Positions 8,488 through 17,034 are shown, numbered from the stretch's first letter. The stretch: 25,701 bases of DNA from QZLE01 sp033852135 (GCA_033852135.1 JAWSVB010000021.1:1-25701); one strand, 5' to 3'. Notes: generated by a model not told the origin, from the sequence alone. Numbers and translations: made by a program.

Positions 8488-9309
8488 TTATTTGTTTATC
8501 GAATAGTCATCGGCTCGGGAAGCAAGGTTGCTAAGCTCTTGCATTGCTGTCTCTAAATCAAGGGTAGACATCCCTTTCCTGGTAGTTATTCCTGATAGTG
8601 CTGCAGTGGTTTCATCAATCACCGTCATAGCCGATTCATTTTGTGCCAGCAGACTTTTGATTGATTGCAGCTGACTGTTATAAATCTGGCGCCGCTTACT
8701 GTATGACTCCATCTCCAGTCTTTGGTGTTCATCGATATTCTTGTTTCTATCCATATCGAGAATTTTGGAATTTATCATCTCGATATCTATCGCTTTGATA
8801 CTTTCTGTTCGAGTCGTTACTTCGGTTAAATTATCGACAACAGATAGGAACACCTGTTCCGCTATACCTAGATAACGATTGAATGATATCTCGCCCGGAT
8901 TTAATTTTTCCGACAGAATTTTTTCCAACAGTTCGAACTTTTCCTGCAGGCGCTCTAGTTGGTCCAGCCCTTTATTACTTTTGGCATGATGCAGCTTACC
9001 TTTGAGCTCCTGTAGGCTTTCTTCCCTACTTTGCGAGAGTTGCTGGTGCAGGCTTTGTACGTAATCGTTAGTGATTTGTTCTTTGCGTAGAGCGAAATTA
9101 GTAATCAGAGCTCCAATACTAACAACCCCACCAGCAGCTGCAGCGGCGATTGGGATAATAGTTGGGCCAAGCAATAAAGCGGCTGCACCGCCAATGATCC
9201 CAATAGCGCCAGGGTAGAGTACCAGAGGGTGCTGGATGCTATTTTTCATTATCGCTTTAGAGATAGCTTTTTTTGAGAAATCTATCTTTTCCAGTGTTTG
9301 CTTGCTCAT
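8488..9309 (-). CDS. Membrane-associated coiled-coil protein of unknown function
   Basis: The 273-residue protein has a hydrophobic hairpin at about residues 30-75 (Gly/Ala/Ile rich, likely two membrane helices) followed by a charged, helical region with long Gln/Glu/Leu-rich coiled coils up to the end. No enzyme motif is visible. It directly precedes the telA-like gene; in Bacillus the membrane protein XpaC holds that position next to YaaN (TelA), so a similar role as membrane partner of TelA is possible, but I do not see clear XpaC sequence signatures. No strong ribosome site, so coupling to the upstream gene is likely. Confidence 0.75.
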   Translation of the reverse strand: MSKQTLEKIDFSKKAISKAIMKNSIQHPLVLYPGAIGIIGGAAALLLGPTIIPIAAAAAGGVVSIGALITNFALRKEQITNDYVQSLHQQLSQSREESLQELKGKLHHAKSNKGLDQLERLQEKFELLEKILSEKLNPGEISFNRYLGIAEQVFLSVVDNLTEVTTRTESIKAIDIEMINSKILDMDRNKNIDEHQRLEMESYSKRRQIYNSQLQSIKSLLAQNESAMTVIDETTAALSGITTRKGMSTLDLETAMQELSNLASRADDYSINK

Positions 9310-9333
9310 CTTCTACTATTAAAAACCTTTGTA

Positions 9334-10902
9334 TTACAACTCTTCTGCTACCAAGTTTAACTCAACTCGCGGCAATCTGTAGTTATATGCGCGATTTGAT
9401 TCACCGGGTTTTTTTGTTAATGGTTTGTTGGCGCCAAAACCAATCGCTCGTAAGCGGTCAATATCAACACTATAGGTAATCTCAATATAGCGGGCAACCG
9501 ATTCAGCACGCTCTTGCGATAGCTGTTTATTGGCTTCAGAATCTCCGCGTAGCCCAGTGTGACCTTTAATCACAACGCGGAAATTGGGGTAGTGCTTCAA
9601 CTGTCTAACCGCTTTATCAACCTCTGCTTTGCCATCGAGGCTTAGATATGATGTGCCGCTTTGAAAAGCGATAGGGCGCACGCGTAAGGTTCCAATCTCT
9701 TTTAGCTGCTCCCATGCTCCTGCGCTTAATGCGCTGAACTCTTTTTCCAGGGCTGGCTTGTTGTTGCCAGTGGTATCTTTGCTGCCGAAACCGCTGCTCA
9801 TACTCTTTTCAAATAGATTGGCGATAAATGAGCTGTTGGTGATGCGGTATGGGTTGCCATCTGCGATAGGGTTACTGCCAAAATCTCCGTTATCGATTAA
9901 GATCTCAATCGTAGATTCAATAGTATCGATTAGATCTTCTGTTGTATTCGATGCATAACTGCTAGAGATTCCAAACCACTGCGCGGCATTGTCGGTAAGG
10001 CTAGCCCAAGAGATCCCCTGCATCAGCTTTTTAGCTTTAGATTTAGACAGGTCAGATTGAGATGCGATCTCTTTAACTAACTCTTCTGGGTTTTGGCGGT
10101 AGTGTTTCAGGGTCTTAAAATAATTAGTAAGCAGTGAGTTAACTGCATCAGGATCGTTATTAGAATATTCACGATTAACCAGCAGAATATCCACGATAAG
10201 CTTATTGGTGTCCTCGGTTCCTAATAGTTTAACAATCCCTTTTTTCTCTAATGCCTTAGAAACATCTGGTTCCCAAATAACGGCAGCATCTACTTTTTTG
10301 TCCAATAGGGCTTTTAACGATTCTTCCGAACCATCACGCTCATCACGCCAATTATTATTGACTCCCATAAGGGTGGGAACATCAAAGTGGTATCCAACAG
10401 CCTTTAGTAGGTGTTCACTTGGAGAGCTGGGGGTATAGGCGATTTTGAGGTCAGATTTACTCTTCATATCATCAATGGTTTTGATTTTATCTTCCCAGGA
10501 TACGATGGCATCCCCACCTTTAGACTCATCAATTACCGAGATAATAGTGCCGGGAAAACCAAATTCAGCAGCACTTAAAATGTATGAATCAACCGTGGCT
10601 ACCGCGAACTGAATCTTATTTTTCTTAAGATTTTTCATCCTTGCTGGATAATCAGCATTGTCATTTTGGCAATTCAGAATATACCCGCTGCGGCGCATTC
10701 TGCTCTTCATCTCCGAAGAGCAGAGAGGAATATATCCAGCCCAGTTGTCTATGCCAATATTTATGCTGCCTTTAGTCTCTTTAGCATCAGAGGTATCAAC
10801 TTGCTTACTCTCATCCAGCATCGGCAAGATAAACTTGGCCCCGATAAGCGCAACAATTCCAAAGAAAACCAAGGTTAAAAAGGCTTTAAAATGGGCGTTC
10901 AT
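9334..10902 (-). CDS. Membrane-anchored substrate-binding domain fused to OmpA-like domain
   Basis: This 522-residue protein starts with an uncleaved-looking membrane anchor (about residues 8-30). Residues about 45-330 form an NrtA/SsuA/phosphate-type binding domain (INIGIDNWAGYIPL, KIQFAVATVDSY, AAVIWEPDVSKAL). A linker leads to an OmpA C-terminal domain at about 400-518, with the typical GHTGLRGD, SQERAESVARY and GFGANKP elements. OmpA domains of this type bind peptidoglycan non-covalently, so the binding domain would be held between inner membrane and cell wall. The ATG is preceded by agagga. It belongs to the eight-gene minus-strand operon and is the second such fusion there. Confidence 0.88.
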   Translation of the reverse strand: MNAHFKAFLTLVFFGIVALIGAKFILPMLDESKQVDTSDAKETKGSINIGIDNWAGYIPLCSSEMKSRMRRSGYILNCQNDNADYPARMKNLKKNKIQFAVATVDSYILSAAEFGFPGTIISVIDESKGGDAIVSWEDKIKTIDDMKSKSDLKIAYTPSSPSEHLLKAVGYHFDVPTLMGVNNNWRDERDGSEESLKALLDKKVDAAVIWEPDVSKALEKKGIVKLLGTEDTNKLIVDILLVNREYSNNDPDAVNSLLTNYFKTLKHYRQNPEELVKEIASQSDLSKSKAKKLMQGISWASLTDNAAQWFGISSSYASNTTEDLIDTIESTIEILIDNGDFGSNPIADGNPYRITNSSFIANLFEKSMSSGFGSKDTTGNNKPALEKEFSALSAGAWEQLKEIGTLRVRPIAFQSGTSYLSLDGKAEVDKAVRQLKHYPNFRVVIKGHTGLRGDSEANKQLSQERAESVARYIEITYSVDIDRLRAIGFGANKPLTKKPGESNRAYNYRLPRVELNLVAEEL

Positions 10903-10954
10903 GCTATTCCTCTTTCTGCGACATGATTAGATTATTTCTAACTAAAACGGCAGC

Positions 10955-11752
10955 TTAATTAAAGTCAGTTATGGTGAACTCTTCTGATTCAGCCAAAATA
11001 TCATCCAGCCCTTGGCGTAAGCTTTCAATATTATTAGCCGCTTTATAAAAAGTTCTGCCCGGCTGGTTTAAGGAGTGGTCTTCACCTAAGCAAAATCCTA
11101 TCGTATGCACCAGAATAGGTGTGTTATCAATAATACGATTAATAATTCTGGTTGGATCTTCCCCTTCGCTAGCAGCACCATCAGTTACCACAATAATATT
11201 GTATTCGCCGTAACCTAATTGCTTGCGCCCCTGCTCAGTTACCTTGGTGTACGCGATATCTATTGCGCTTTGGAGAGGAGTTCCTCCACCATAGCCAATC
11301 TGTTGTACCGCATAGTTAAACTCCCCCTCATTTTTTTGCTGTAATGCTAGGCGCTCAGAGATGCTGTTCCGATCAAAAGCGACAATGCCAATGTTTGCCT
11401 CATTAGGGATATTGCGCGCAAATTCTGTCAGTGCAATTTTTGCAGCATCCATCTTGCTATAAGCACCAGAGCAATCGATGTTTCTCATACTGCCAGAACC
11501 ATCGATAACAAAGTAATAGTTCTTCGCGGTTAAATTGTCTGAGATCTGTTGATTAGCTTCATCTTTATTTAACATAGGCCATGGAGCTAGCTGAATATCA
11601 GGCTTGGCTGCAGGGCTTGGTTTTATAGTCTTTTGCACAACTTGTGGTTGAGCTTGTTGTTTCGTGGATGAAGAGTCATCCCAGTCTTGATTAAAAAAAA
11701 CAATGACCGCAATTATTATAAATATAACTAAATTGAACTTAAATTTTCTCAT
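10955..11752 (-). CDS. Membrane-anchored von Willebrand factor A domain protein
   Basis: The 265-residue protein has a single N-terminal membrane helix (about 7-20), a Pro/Gln-rich linker and a vWA domain (about 78-250) that should face the periplasm. The metal-ion-dependent adhesion site is complete: DGSGS at 84-88, Thr158 in GGGTPL and Asp191 in VVTDGAAS. vWA domains bind protein partners through a divalent metal. Neighbours on both sides are the SBP-OmpA fusions, so it may assemble them into one envelope complex (inference). A strong aaggag site precedes the ATG. Confidence 0.88.
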   Translation of the reverse strand: MRKFKFNLVIFIIIAVIVFFNQDWDDSSSTKQQAQPQVVQKTIKPSPAAKPDIQLAPWPMLNKDEANQQISDNLTAKNYYFVIDGSGSMRNIDCSGAYSKMDAAKIALTEFARNIPNEANIGIVAFDRNSISERLALQQKNEGEFNYAVQQIGYGGGTPLQSAIDIAYTKVTEQGRKQLGYGEYNIIVVTDGAASEGEDPTRIINRIIDNTPILVHTIGFCLGEDHSLNQPGRTFYKAANNIESLRQGLDDILAESEEFTITDFN

Positions 11753-11767
11753 CTTAGTTCTCCTTGG

Positions 11768-13480
11768 TTATAAAGGTTTAAATACAGAAGATTCCGCTTC
11801 AACCTGAATTATCCGAAACTGGACGCGCATATTGCTCAGCCACTCTTTTTCACTTTTTGGGGCGCATGGTGTATTGCCACATATCCCGGTGCTTGGCTGG
11901 TTGATGCCGTGACCAATGGTAGCAAACTGCGATTCATCTAAAGCAACGCCGCTATCTTCAGCAAACTTGATTATTGTTTCTCTAACTTTTACCGCTCTGG
12001 ATAGGCTAAGGTTTTTTGCAGATTGTTTGATTCGGGTTAGAACCACCTGCGGTGAGTTTGCTTTTCTTTTACGCAGATACCCCATTGGGTCGCTATGCCC
12101 CTCAACGGTAATCAGTGCTCCACCATAGGTGCTGGCAAACTCAATAACTTTCTTGAATGAGTCAGCATAAAGATCGGCAGAGAACTCATTCTGATTTGGT
12201 TTGAAAAATACCTCGAAGGAGAAAAGCTCGTCATTGCCGAGTGTACCTTGCTGCTGCTTACGTGAAACAACTGCTGCAACTTGGGTTTTATCAAATTTAG
12301 GCTGTTCAACTTTAGCTGTATTTAATAGCCCAGCCTCCATCTTTTTATAATCGATATTGGCAGAGGTAATTGTAGAGGTGGACGCCAGCAGACCGATAGT
12401 TTGGAAAGATGATTGAGCTTCAGCCGCAAGCTTATTGATGTTTCTTGGGTATTTACTGTTATTGAAAAACTTTACGTTGCCTTGATAGCCAGCAAACTCG
12501 GCATCTAAGAATAACCCTTCGGCATCAGCAGTCGCTTGCTTAGAATCCAGCAGGATATCAGCAGAGTTTTCCATCAGCTTGCTTTTCTCTTTACCGCCAG
12601 AAGACATAATGGAAGCAACTTTCTCTTGAGCTTTAAATAGAGAGTGTACGAATGCCTCAACCTCTTTTTTATTAGAGTTGTAAAAATCAGATCTAACGGC
12701 ATATACATCGGCAATGATTCTGTTTGCAGTTTTAGTGGACATAAGAATCTGCGCACCCTTAACCGAATCCTCAGCCCCAGTTCCAACAGTACCATTTGAG
12801 GTTAGTGCTAAAGCATCGGGAATAATAACAAATGTAGCATCTATGTCAGATTCATAAAAAGCAGCCATCGGGGCATTGTCAGTACCGGTAAGGTCTGGCA
12901 GCCATTTAATTTTTACATCGTTTAAATCTAACCCGGCATCAGAAAGAACCTTGGTAAGATAATCTACATGTGGACCATAAGCCTGAACTGCAATGGTCTT
13001 TCCTTTAAGATCCTTAGTGGTTTTAATGTTGTCTTTAACAACCAAAGCATCGCCACCAGCAGACCATGTTAGCTGATAAATAAAAACTGGCTTGGTGGCC
13101 GGGTTGCTATTAATAAGTTCCATAGCTTGGCTGCACATACCGATGGTGCAGCGGAGGAAAGGGGATCTGCCACTTAAATATGAAGAAAGCTGGTCAGTGA
13201 AGTTGTCCACGCGTGAAAGTTTTACTCTGAGGCCAGCTTCAGCAAAGATACTTTTGTCTTGAGTAGTCCTGTTATTACCATTTGCATAGATAGTAGCAAT
13301 ATCACCACCCCAAGTAATAATAGGTACTTGCAGCGTATTATTATATTTAAGGGGGCCAACAGGAGTTTTTACCACCTGTTTAAGTGGTTTTGCATCAATA
13401 TAGTTTGGCTTAGCAAAAGCTGATGTCATTAATGCAAAGAAAAGAAATAAAGTATTTATAATTAAAAAGGTCTTTTTCAC
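11768..13480 (-). CDS. Exported substrate-binding domain fused to OmpA-like domain, first gene of the operon
   Basis: The 570-residue protein starts with GTG at 13480 behind an aagggag site and carries a signal peptide ending at TSAFA (residue 23). Residues about 45-390 form a type II periplasmic binding domain (VPIITWGGDIATIYANG, LKGKTIAVQAYGPH, DATFVIIPDAL). Residues about 425-560 form an OmpA-like peptidoglycan-binding domain with VEGHSDPMGYLRKR, SLSRAVKVRETI and GHGINQP. It is periplasmic rather than inner-membrane anchored, unlike the fusion encoded downstream. It lies 15 bases ahead of the vWA gene. The 270 bases between it and tpiA should hold the operon promoter. Confidence 0.88.
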   Translation of the reverse strand: MKKTFLIINTLFLFFALMTSAFAKPNYIDAKPLKQVVKTPVGPLKYNNTLQVPIITWGGDIATIYANGNNRTTQDKSIFAEAGLRVKLSRVDNFTDQLSSYLSGRSPFLRCTIGMCSQAMELINSNPATKPVFIYQLTWSAGGDALVVKDNIKTTKDLKGKTIAVQAYGPHVDYLTKVLSDAGLDLNDVKIKWLPDLTGTDNAPMAAFYESDIDATFVIIPDALALTSNGTVGTGAEDSVKGAQILMSTKTANRIIADVYAVRSDFYNSNKKEVEAFVHSLFKAQEKVASIMSSGGKEKSKLMENSADILLDSKQATADAEGLFLDAEFAGYQGNVKFFNNSKYPRNINKLAAEAQSSFQTIGLLASTSTITSANIDYKKMEAGLLNTAKVEQPKFDKTQVAAVVSRKQQQGTLGNDELFSFEVFFKPNQNEFSADLYADSFKKVIEFASTYGGALITVEGHSDPMGYLRKRKANSPQVVLTRIKQSAKNLSLSRAVKVRETIIKFAEDSGVALDESQFATIGHGINQPSTGICGNTPCAPKSEKEWLSNMRVQFRIIQVEAESSVFKPL

Positions 13481-13750
13481 TTAACCGCTCCCTTAATCCA
13501 TAGGTCATAGTAATATTGCTGTGAAAATAAAATGCAAAGCTAAAACCGCAAACCCATTATGTTCCAAAGCAGTTAGCTTGCTCAATAAATCCTAGTCTGA
13601 TTATCACATGAATTATTTTATTAAGCCACCTTTAGCAGGCAGTGTATAAATGGTATAAAACTTATCGATATGGATTGATTTCTAATCCCTAGAAATGTAA
13701 TCTTCACCGCATAAATTATGAATCCCCGTAAGCAATTAAAAGAGAATTCA
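13481..13750. promoter_or_regulatory. Divergent intergenic region between the SBP-OmpA/TelA operon and tpiA
   Basis: The region separates the first gene of the long minus-strand operon from tpiA on the plus strand, so promoters for both must lie here or nearby. It is AT-rich. I could not single out a convincing -35/-10 pair or operator. Confidence 0.4.
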
Positions 13751-14503
13751 ATGAGAAAACCAATTGTAGCTGGAAACTGGAAAATGAATGGTAATTTAGA
13801 GAGCATTGTTTCTCTAATGGATGGAATTGTTTCAGGGGTAGATGCAAATGCAGCTACGCAAGTAATAGTATGTAGTCCCTCAATATACTTGCCGTTAGTA
13901 GCGGGAGAACTTATCGATACAGCTGTAGAGTTTGGTGCGCAGAATGTATCTCAATATGAATCTGGCGCATATACAGGTGAGATTTCAGCTTCAATGTTAC
14001 AAGACTACGGTTGCAACTATGCAATCATTGGTCACTCAGAGCGCAGACATATATTTGGCGAAACTGACCAGGATGTGGCTGACAAGTTTAAAAAAGCCCA
14101 AGAGCACGGAATCACCCCAATCCTTTGTGTTGGTGAGTTATTGGAAGAGCGTGAAGCAGACCAAACAGCAGAAGTTGTAATCAGACAGATCGATGCCGTT
14201 ATTTCAACCTGCGGTGTAGAAGCTCTAGAAAATGCAGTGATTGCTTACGAGCCAGTTTGGGCCATCGGAACCGGCAAAACAGCAAGCCCAGAACAAGCTC
14301 AAGAAGTTCATAAATTAATTCGCGAGACTATTAGCAAACAAAATGATACAATCGCGAGCTCTCTGCGACTGTTATACGGTGGCAGTGTGAAGTCATCCAA
14401 TGCAGCAGAGCTTTTTGCTATGGAAGACATTGATGGTGGGTTAATTGGTGGCGCCTCGCTAGATGCAAAAGATTTCTTAGCGATCTGTGCAGCAGCCAAT
14501 TAG
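13751..14503 (+). CDS. tpiA: Triosephosphate isomerase
   Basis: The enzyme interconverts dihydroxyacetone phosphate and glyceraldehyde 3-phosphate in glycolysis and gluconeogenesis. The 250-residue product has the N-terminal AGNWKMNG (catalytic Lys11), the catalytic His in IIGHSERR, the catalytic Glu in AYEPVWAIGTGK, and the phosphate-binding YGGSVK and GGLIGGASL motifs. The ATG at 13751 places the NWK motif at the usual distance; an upstream in-frame ATG at 13718 is disfavoured. It is followed 36 bases later by secG, the normal order in gammaproteobacteria. Confidence 0.97.
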   Translation: MRKPIVAGNWKMNGNLESIVSLMDGIVSGVDANAATQVIVCSPSIYLPLVAGELIDTAVEFGAQNVSQYESGAYTGEISASMLQDYGCNYAIIGHSERRHIFGETDQDVADKFKKAQEHGITPILCVGELLEEREADQTAEVVIRQIDAVISTCGVEALENAVIAYEPVWAIGTGKTASPEQAQEVHKLIRETISKQNDTIASSLRLLYGGSVKSSNAAELFAMEDIDGGLIGGASLDAKDFLAICAAAN

Positions 14504-14539
14504 AAATTAGAATTCAAAGATAGTTTTAAGAAGAGTCAA

Positions 14540-15064
14540 ATGGAAACAATATTACTAATTATTCATGTTCTTATTGCCCTAGCACTAATAGGTTTGGTAC
14601 TAATTCAGCAAGGTAAAGGTGCTGATATGGGTGCAGGTTTCGGAAGCGGATCTTCAGGAACTGTATTCGGAGCTAGCGGTTCAGGATCATTCATGAGCAA
14701 ATTAACTGGCGGTATCGCGCTAGCGTTTTTTGTAACAACAATCGTTCTAGCTGTGATCTCAGGTAGAGGGTCTGACGGTAAAGATATTATCGGTGAAGCT
14801 CTACAAGATACTCCTGCTGAAGCAGTAACAGTTCCAGCTGAAGAGATTAGTCCTGATGATGCTCCTGCTGCTCCAGTTGAAGAAGATGCAACTGCAGACG
14901 AAGAAGCTACTCCAGCAGAAGCTGAAAAAGTAGAAGCAGCAGTTACCGCTGAGACTGAAGTAAAAGCAGCAGTAGAAGAAGTAAAAGAAAAAGTTGAAGA
15001 GAAGGTTGAGCAGGCAACAGAAGCTGTAAAAGCTGAAATGCCAGCAGAAAAACCAGCTCAGTAA
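14540..15064 (+). CDS. secG: Preprotein translocase subunit SecG with a long acidic tail
   Basis: SecG is the small auxiliary subunit of the SecYEG export channel. Two membrane helices (about residues 3-21 and 54-73) flank the conserved LIQQGKGADMGAGFGSG loop region. The protein is 174 residues, longer than the roughly 110 of E. coli SecG; the extra length is a low-complexity Ala/Glu/Val/Lys tail from about residue 92 on. Upstream tpiA and downstream tRNA-Leu give the standard neighbourhood. Confidence 0.95.
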   Translation: METILLIIHVLIALALIGLVLIQQGKGADMGAGFGSGSSGTVFGASGSGSFMSKLTGGIALAFFVTTIVLAVISGRGSDGKDIIGEALQDTPAEAVTVPAEEISPDDAPAAPVEEDATADEEATPAEAEKVEAAVTAETEVKAAVEEVKEKVEEKVEQATEAVKAEMPAEKPAQ

Positions 15065-15076
15065 AAGAGTGAATTT

Positions 15077-15161
15077 GCCGAAGTGGTGGAATTGGTAGAC
15101 ACGCTATCTTGAGGGGGTAGTGGCGCAAGCCGTGCCGGTTCGAGTCCGGCCTTCGGCACCA
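15077..15161 (+). tRNA. tRNA-Leu (anticodon GAG)
   Basis: The acceptor arms gccgaag (15077-15083) and cttcggc (15151-15157) pair fully. The D-loop aattggtaga, anticodon stem-loop ctatc-ttgaggg-ggtag with anticodon GAG, a class II variable arm and the T-loop ggttcgagtcc are all present, and CCA is encoded (15159-15161). Position after secG is typical. The integrase just downstream implies that its 3' part served as the attachment site of the element. Confidence 0.96.
15135..15161. other. Probable left attachment site (attL) in the tRNA-Leu 3' end
   Basis: P4-family integrases usually insert into the 3' part of a tRNA gene and restore it; the integrase gene begins 166 bases downstream in the usual orientation. 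The exact core cannot be fixed because no second copy of the T-arm/acceptor sequence was found in the window, so attR must lie beyond 25701 or has diverged. Confidence 0.55.
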
Positions 15162-15173
15162 AAGCAATGTTTC

Positions 15174-15209
15174 AAAGGGTTTCAGGATGTCCTGAAACCC
15201 TTTTGTTTT
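15174..15209 (+). terminator. Terminator hairpin after tRNA-Leu
   Basis: A perfect 13-bp stem (aaagggtttcagg at 15174-15186, cctgaaacccttt at 15191-15203) with loop atgt is followed by ttgttttt. It would end the tpiA-secG-tRNA transcript inside the first bases of the element and shield the integrase from it. Confidence 0.8.
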
Positions 15210-15262
15210 TGCGGTGTTGCAAGGTTTTATTGTTTTATGGTGTTTCAGGTGAGTTCACTGTA

Positions 15263-15323
15263 TAGCACCACAAATGGTGCTATAATTGGTGCTATCTCAG
15301 TTCGTTTTAAGTGAGGTAGCACC
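15263..15323. promoter_or_regulatory. Cluster of four GGTGCTA repeats upstream of the integrase
   Basis: The heptamer appears as tagcacc (15263-15269), ggtgcta (15276-15282), ggtgcta (15289-15295) and tagcacc (15317-15323): two in each orientation. The first pair forms an inverted repeat around acaaat, and the spacing of the middle two is 13 bases. Such clusters are expected for integrase arm sites or an operator through which AlpA or the integrase controls the int promoter. The last copy touches the start codon region. Confidence 0.6.
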
Positions 15324-15326
15324 AAA

Positions 15327-16538
15327 ATGGCTCTAACTGATTTAAAAATAAAGCGTACAGCTCCTCAGTTGAAAGATTTGTGGCTTACTGATGAAAAAGG
15401 GCTGCGTCTTCTCATAAAACCAAACGGTTCTCGTTATTGGCGATTACGTTATCGCTTCAATGGTAAGCAAAAAACTTTGGCGATTGGGGTCTATCCTGAT
15501 GTGTCTCTGAAACAAGCAAGAGAAGCAAGGGAAGAGGCCAGAAAGTTAATTTCTCAGGGAACAGATCCTAGTGAAGTTAAAAAGATACAAAAAACTAAAA
15601 ACCTTCTAAATGATTCAAATGTCTTTTCCTGTTTGGCAAGGGAGTGGTGGGAGCACCAAAAAGGAAGCTGGACTAAAGACCATGCTAATAGGGTTTGGAA
15701 ACGCCTCAAAGATAACAGTTTTGAAATTCTTGATAGCAAGCCATATGACCAAATCCAACCCCAAGATATTTTACTGGTTACTAAAACCATCGAAAAACGT
15801 GATGCTCTTGATGTTGCCAGCCGCGTTCTACAGGATATTCGCAGAACTCTTCGATATGCTGTACAAACAGGGAAGTTAGGTCATAATCCGGCAACTGAGC
15901 TATCAGGTGTGGTTAAAACCAGAAAACGACAACATAGAGCTTCTATGCAAAATTATGAGCTAGGTCAGTTTTTAAAGGAGCTTGATTCATATGAGCAGAA
16001 GGGAAGGATAATAACCAAGCTTGCTTTAAAGATACTGGTTTATACTTTTGTGCGCTCTGGAGAATTAAGAGGCGCTACATGGGACGAAATTGACTGGGAA
16101 GAGTCGCTTTGGAGAATACCTGATTCGCGGATGAAAATGCGAACAGAGCATTTAGTGCCTCTATCCAAGCAGGTAATAGCAGACCTTAAACAGCTTCAGG
16201 AGATAACTGGAGGTTATCAACTGTTATTTCCATCTGATAAAGATCGAAATAAGCCTATGTCTGATAATACGATGCGATTAGCTATGCACCGCATGGGATA
16301 TGACGGTAGTATTGCTGAAAAATCCAGGGCTACACCTCACGGATTTAGGGCGAATGCCTCTTCTATCCTAAATGAAAAGGGTTTTAATCCTGACGCAATT
16401 GAAAGGCAGTTGTCGCATATGGAAAGAAACGGCGTAAGAGCAGCTTATATTCATCATGCGAGATTTATGGGGGAAAGGGTGGAGATGATGCAGTGGTGGG
16501 CTGACTTCTTGGACGGTGAACGGAATAGGTGTGTATAG
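15327..16538 (+). CDS. Tyrosine integrase, P4/CP4-57 type
   Basis: The 403-residue site-specific recombinase has the N-terminal arm-binding DUF4102-type domain (GLRLLIKPNGSRYWRLRYR; about 1-90), a SAM-like core-binding domain (about 100-190) and a C-terminal catalytic domain. The catalytic residues are visible: Arg in FVRSGELRGATW, His-x-x-Arg in HGFR, His in QLSH and the nucleophilic Tyr in AAYIHH. It inserts or excises the element at tRNA-Leu. It converges on the alpA-like gene with only eight bases between the two stop codons. Confidence 0.94.
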   Translation: MALTDLKIKRTAPQLKDLWLTDEKGLRLLIKPNGSRYWRLRYRFNGKQKTLAIGVYPDVSLKQAREAREEARKLISQGTDPSEVKKIQKTKNLLNDSNVFSCLAREWWEHQKGSWTKDHANRVWKRLKDNSFEILDSKPYDQIQPQDILLVTKTIEKRDALDVASRVLQDIRRTLRYAVQTGKLGHNPATELSGVVKTRKRQHRASMQNYELGQFLKELDSYEQKGRIITKLALKILVYTFVRSGELRGATWDEIDWEESLWRIPDSRMKMRTEHLVPLSKQVIADLKQLQEITGGYQLLFPSDKDRNKPMSDNTMRLAMHRMGYDGSIAEKSRATPHGFRANASSILNEKGFNPDAIERQLSHMERNGVRAAYIHHARFMGERVEMMQWWADFLDGERNRCV

Positions 16539-16546
16539 CTGATTAT

Positions 16547-16978
16547 CTATCTTCTGGTGTTTATCCAAGTCTCGACTTCACTCAGTCGCCACCCCACAGA
16601 ACCTTTCCCTAACGATATTCGGGCAGGAAAGGTTTTTTCTTTTTCCATACGCCATATCGTGCTGCGTGATAATCCTGTCTTTTCTATCACGTCTTTGCAC
16701 CGGATAATTCGTTCTGAACTAGAAGGTGGTTTCTTTGTTGTAGTTGCTGGATTTACCGCACCAAGAATATATTCCAATAACTGGTAACCGAAATACTCTA
16801 CTGTGTTGTTATCGAGCTGGATAAATGAAATCTTACCTTGAGAACGTAGCTGAGTTAATGACTCAGATGGGATATTTAGGAACTGAATAGCATCATCATC
16901 TGTAAATCGCTGATACAGAGCCACGCCAAGCTCATCTGCGATAGGGATTAATGATTGTATTTGTTCCGGTAGTTCCAT
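16547..16978 (-). CDS. AlpA-family regulator/excisionase-like protein with N-terminal extension
   Basis: The 143-residue protein carries at its C-terminus (about 88-143) an AlpA winged helix-turn-helix: IRCKDVIEKTGLSRSTIWRM, then FPARISLGKGSVGWRLSEVETWI. AlpA proteins activate excision of P4-like elements. The N-terminal 85 residues contain a second HTH-like stretch (DDAIQFLNIPSESLTQLRSQGKI), which makes it about twice the length of a minimal AlpA. Its partner is the integrase encoded convergently next door. Confidence 0.85.
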   Translation of the reverse strand: MELPEQIQSLIPIADELGVALYQRFTDDDAIQFLNIPSESLTQLRSQGKISFIQLDNNTVEYFGYQLLEYILGAVNPATTTKKPPSSSERIIRCKDVIEKTGLSRSTIWRMEKEKTFPARISLGKGSVGWRLSEVETWINTRR

Positions 16979-17008
16979 CTTGATTATTATAAATACCCGT
17001 TTGCGACA

Positions 17009-17034
17009 ATAAAAAAAAGCTCCAAATGGAGCAA
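17009..17034 (-). terminator. Minus-strand terminator between the recoded gene and the alpA-like gene
   Basis: Read on the minus strand, gctcc-attt-ggagc is followed by eight Ts (17018-17011). It would stop transcription coming from the frame at 17168-17680 before it reaches the AlpA-like gene. Confidence 0.75.
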
